DNA of 10,049 bases from an uncultured Blautia sp. Lineage in GTDB: Bacteria > Bacillota > Clostridia > Lachnospirales > Lachnospiraceae. The DNA lies in NCBI GenBank assembly GCA_900765525.1, contig CAAFRY010000147.1, forward strand, positions 1-10,049, given 5' to 3'. The translations under genes were made by a program, and so were the position numbers. This document shows, one piece after another, positions 8,075-10,049 of the stretch; within the stretch, counting starts at the first letter, position 1; each line of letters opens with the position of its first letter. Below the pieces are notes generated by a model. It had not been told where the DNA came from. It was given only the letters and a program-made list of their open reading frames with translations, and did not search any database.

Positions 8075-8596
8075 ATGTCAGAAGCAAATTGGTATGTTGT
8101 TCATACTTATTCCGGGTATGAAAACAAGGTAAAAGCCAACATTGATAAGACAATTGAGAACAGACACCTGGAGGACCAGATTTTAGAAGTCCGTGTACCT
8201 ATGGAGGATGTTGTGGAACTGAAGAACGGCGAGAAAAAGCAGGTTCAGAGAAAAATGTTCCCGGGTTACGTTTTAATCCATATGGTGATGAATGATGACA
8301 CCTGGTATGTAGTAAGAAATACCAGAGGTGTCACAGGATTCGTAGGTCCTGGTTCGAAGCCGGTTCCCCTTACCGAAAGGGAGATTGATGCCCTGGGTAT
8401 CGCTTCCATAAGGGATGTAGAGCTTGACTTCGGCGTAGGCGATAGTGTGGTTGTTACAGGCGGTGTTTGGAAGGATACTGTGGGCGTTGTCCAGAATATC
8501 AACGAGGCTAAGCAGATTGTGACAATCAATGTTGAGTTGTTCGGCCGCGAAACGCCGGTAGAAATAAGTTTCGCAGAAGTAAAAAGTCTTTCATAA
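8075..8596 (+). CDS. nusG: Transcription termination/antitermination protein NusG
   Basis: A 173-residue NusG, which binds RNA polymerase during elongation and affects pausing, termination and coupling to the ribosome. The NGN domain covers about 4-110 (NWYVVHTYSGYENKVK near the start, KMFPGYVLIHM in the middle) and the KOW domain about 118-172, ending FGRETPVEISFAEVKSL. The first KOW turn reads GGVWKDTVG where most NusG proteins have G-P-F before the KD/E; a small lineage-type difference. The ATG at 8075 is preferred to the in-frame GTG at 8066: the GTG forms part of the ribosome binding site AAGGTGA, and MSEANWYVVHTYSGYENKV is the usual N terminus. It is followed by rplK after a 93-base spacer holding an L1-type RNA site. 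Confidence 0.96.
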   Translation: MSEANWYVVHTYSGYENKVKANIDKTIENRHLEDQILEVRVPMEDVVELKNGEKKQVQRKMFPGYVLIHMVMNDDTWYVVRNTRGVTGFVGPGSKPVPLTEREIDALGIASIRDVELDFGVGDSVVVTGGVWKDTVGVVQNINEAKQIVTINVELFGRETPVEISFAEVKSLS

Positions 8597-8641
8597 AGAC
8601 AAATCAGTAACAGGAAGAAAGGGCCATAGTGCCACATGGCT

Positions 8642-8671
8642 CGTGGGAGGGAGATTCCCGCAATTACCACA
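8642..8671 (+). promoter_or_regulatory. Putative L1 autoregulatory binding site before rplK
   Basis: GTGGGAG near the 5' side and ATTACCAC on the 3' side form an outer GTGG/CCAC helix. The inner hairpin is GGGA-GAT-TCCC, with an asymmetric 3' internal loop. This resembles the L1 site of 23S rRNA, which as I recall has GGTGGGAG opposite GAAATACCACC. It lies just before the rplK ribosome binding site (AGGAGG 8676-8681). L1 bound here would block L11 translation, and L1 too by coupling. A small GCCAT/ATGGC hairpin lies directly upstream (8623-8640). Confidence 0.7.
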
Positions 8672-8689
8672 TTATAGGAGGTGCCGAAA

Positions 8690-9115
8690 ATGGCAAAGAA
8701 AGTTACAGGTTATATTAAATTACAGATTCCTGCTGGAAAGGCTACACCAGCTCCACCGGTTGGACCTGCTTTAGGTCAGCACGGTGTAAACATTGTTCAG
8801 TTTACAAAGGAATTTAACGCAAGAACAGCAGATAAGGGAGACTTAATCATCCCTGTTGTTATCACAGTTTATGCGGACAGAAGCTTCAGCTTCATCACAA
8901 AGACTCCGCCGGCTGCAGTTTTATTAAAGAAAGCTTGCAACATTAAATCTGGTTCAGGCGTTCCAAACAAGAATAAAGTAGCTACCATTTCCAAGGCTAA
9001 GATTCAGGAAATCGCAGAGATGAAGATGCCAGACTTAAATGCAGCAAACTTAGAGGCTGCTATGAGCATGATTGCCGGTACAGCAAGAAGCATGGGCATC
9101 ACTGTAGAAGAATAA
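8690..9115 (+). CDS. rplK: 50S ribosomal protein L11
   Basis: A 141-residue L11, the standard length. It binds the GTPase-associated centre of 23S rRNA and helps elongation-factor function, and it carries the proline-rich thiostrepton-site segment ([16 protein letters not shown], about 20-35). The N-terminal domain ends near residue 70; the C-terminal RNA-binding domain follows ([13 protein letters not shown], then [11 protein letters not shown]). The ATG at 8690 has AGGAGG 8 bases upstream. An in-frame GTG at 8681 overlaps the ribosome binding site and is rejected. A second copy of the 30-base L1-type site lies between this gene and rplA. Codon choice (frequent TTA, GTT, GCA) looks more biased than in the metabolic genes upstream, as expected for high expression. 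Confidence 0.97.
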   Translation: MAKKVTGYIKLQIPAGKATPAPPVGPALGQHGVNIVQFTKEFNARTADKGDLIIPVVITVYADRSFSFITKTPPAAVLLKKACNIKSGSGVPNKNKVATISKAKIQEIAEMKMPDLNAANLEAAMSMIAGTARSMGITVEE

Positions 9116-9152
9116 GGCATTGAACATTTAGTGAAACCGATAACGAAACAAA

Positions 9153-9182
9153 CGTGGGAGGGAGATTCCCGCAATTACCACA
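9153..9182 (+). promoter_or_regulatory. Putative L1 autoregulatory binding site before rplA
   Basis: All 30 bases are identical to 8642-8671, including both arms of the outer helix, the inner GGGA-GAT-TCCC hairpin and the 3' ATTACCAC. The bases just outside differ. The last base of the element is the first A of the rplA ribosome binding site AGGAGG (9182-9187), so a protein bound here would physically block rplA initiation. Confidence 0.7.
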
Positions 9183-9195
9183 GGAGGTTATTTAT

Positions 9196-9891
9196 ATGAA
9201 ACGCGGAAAAAAATACGCAGAGGCTGCGAAAGCAGTTAACCGTGCAAATTTATACGACCCAGAGGAGGCTATTTCTTTAGTAAAGAAAACAGCCGTAGCA
9301 AAATTTGACGAGACAATCGAAGCTCATATCAGAACAGGATGTGACGGACGTCATGCAGAGCAGCAGATTCGTGGTGCAGTTGTACTGCCTCACGGAACTG
9401 GAAAGACTGTTCGTGTTTTAGTATTTGCAAAGAATGCAAAAGCTGATGAGGCTCAGGCTGCAGGCGCTGACTTCGTAGGAGCTGAGGAACTGATTCCAAA
9501 GATTCAGAACGAAGGATGGTTAGACTTTGACGTTGTAGTTGCAACACCGGATATGATGGGCGTTGTTGGTCGTTTAGGACGTGTCCTGGGACCAAAAGGC
9601 TTAATGCCAAACCCGAAAGCCGGAACTGTAACTATGGATGTTGCAAAAGCAGTTCAGGATATTAAAGCTGGTAAGATTGAGTATCGTCTTGACAAAACAA
9701 ACATCATTCACGTGCCAATCGGAAAAGCTTCTTTCACAGAGGAGCAGTTAGCGGACAACTTCCAGACGCTTATGGGAGCTATCAACAAGGCAAGACCAAG
9801 CTCTTTAAAGGGTGTATTCTTAAAGAGCGTTGTATTGGCCTCTACTATGGGACCAAGCGTAAAGGTTAATCCTATTAAGTTAGCTCAGTAA
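9196..9891 (+). CDS. rplA: 50S ribosomal protein L1
   Basis: A 231-residue L1, the mobile L1-stalk protein of the large subunit, which helps release deacylated tRNA from the E site. In many bacteria it also represses its own operon by binding mRNA. The signature [21 protein letters not shown] is complete, and the C-terminal [20 protein letters not shown] segment is typical. One small oddity: the early conserved motif usually read VDPRHADQQ appears as CDGRHAEQQ. The ATG at 9196 has AGGAGG 8 bases upstream; an in-frame ATG-less extension to 9154 would translate the L1-type RNA element and is rejected. A strong terminator follows, separating it from the expected rplJ-rplL genes. Confidence 0.97.
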   Translation: MKRGKKYAEAAKAVNRANLYDPEEAISLVKKTAVAKFDETIEAHIRTGCDGRHAEQQIRGAVVLPHGTGKTVRVLVFAKNAKADEAQAAGADFVGAEELIPKIQNEGWLDFDVVVATPDMMGVVGRLGRVLGPKGLMPNPKAGTVTMDVAKAVQDIKAGKIEYRLDKTNIIHVPIGKASFTEEQLADNFQTLMGAINKARPSSLKGVFLKSVVLASTMGPSVKVNPIKLAQ

Positions 9892-9897
9892 TAGATA

Positions 9898-9944
9898 GAG
9901 GGGCTGCAGAAGCAGAGAAATCTGTTTTTGCAGCCTCTCTTTTT
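9898..9944 (+). terminator. Strong terminator after rplA
   Basis: GAGGGGCTGCA (9898-9908) pairs with TGCAGCCTCTC (9929-9939), and the stem continues inward through about 8 more pairs to CAGA-GAAA-TCTG, a GNRA-type tetraloop. TTTTT follows at 9940-9944. This ends the rpmG-secE-nusG-rplK-rplA unit. Confidence 0.9.
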
Positions 9945-9983
9945 ATGATATAGGAAAGTTTTCACTTTCCTATATCATAAAAA
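9940..9983. repeat. Perfect 20-bp inverted repeat with TTTC loop
   Basis: The arms 9940-9959 and 9964-9983 are exact reverse complements over 20 bases, starting with TTTTTATGATATAGG. The T run of the preceding terminator forms the start of the left arm. There is no T tract after the right arm on either strand, so it is not an ordinary terminator in itself. It abuts a cluster of small GC-rich palindromes. Confidence 0.9.
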
Positions 9984-10049
9984 GCGCTTTGCGCAGCGAT
10001 GCGCACTCGCATGAAAGGCAGATGTCAGCTAAAGCTGACCACGCTCGGC
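9984..10049. repeat. Cluster of short GC-rich palindromes, possible dispersed intergenic repeat (runs off the window)
   Basis: In sequence: GCGC-TTT-GCGC (9984-9994), the overlapping GCGCA-GCGA-TGCGC (9991-10004), ATGCG-CACT-CGCAT (9999-10012) and GTCAGCT-AA-AGCTGAC (10024-10039). The base composition is more GC-rich than the surrounding spacer. No open frame of note is seen. With the preceding 20-bp hairpin it resembles a multi-hairpin repetitive extragenic element; copy number cannot be judged from one window. Confidence 0.5.

Noticed and set aside
9945..10049. L10 (rplJ) leader
   Set aside because: It is the expected position, but the perfect hairpin plus GC palindromes do not match the L10 leader form I know; rplJ itself is beyond the window.

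Overview
The window looks like chromosomal DNA of a Firmicute of the class Clostridia, most likely a gut Lachnospiraceae (Blautia or a relative). The reasons are strong AAGGAGG-type ribosome binding sites, moderate GC, the rpmG-secE-nusG-rplK-rplA order, the style of the GH51 enzymes, and a small Cys-rich protein of a type I recall from Clostridia. The genus is an inference. Every gene is on the + strand.

Left block (1-3342): the 3' part of a pentose-utilisation operon whose promoter lies outside the window. It has two adjacent but clearly different GH51 alpha-L-arabinofuranosidases, both without signal peptides and so cytoplasmic. A small zinc-finger-like protein follows, overlapping the second enzyme by one base. 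A hairpin terminator at 3385-3428 closes the block.

Middle block (3595-7538): sulfur assimilation and its control. A consensus promoter drives cysK (O-acetylserine sulfhydrylase) and, 15 bases later, a LysR-type regulator, ending in a terminator. metY (O-acetylhomoserine sulfhydrylase) has its own consensus promoter. An Rrf2-family regulator with three IscR-like cysteines follows from a third promoter. The two enzymes fix sulfide into cysteine and homocysteine. The two regulators probably tune them to cysteine precursors and perhaps to Fe-S or redox state.

Right block (7477-9944): a translation and transcription operon with rpmG (L33, GTG start), secE, nusG, rplK (L11) and rplA (L1). A structured leader precedes rpmG. 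A perfect 30-base repeat lies before both rplK and rplA; it folds into what looks like the L1 binding site of 23S rRNA and is a strong candidate for L1 autoregulation. A strong terminator follows rplA.

The last 105 bases hold a perfect 20-bp hairpin followed by several small GC-rich palindromes. This looks like a dispersed intergenic repeat rather than the expected rplJ (L10) leader.

I see no phage, transposase, CRISPR or defence genes and no clearly undescribed multi-gene system. The most interesting points are regulatory: the duplicated L1 site, the promoter/terminator overlap before the ribosomal operon, the Cys-bearing Rrf2 regulator beside sulfur genes, and the palindromic element at the right end.
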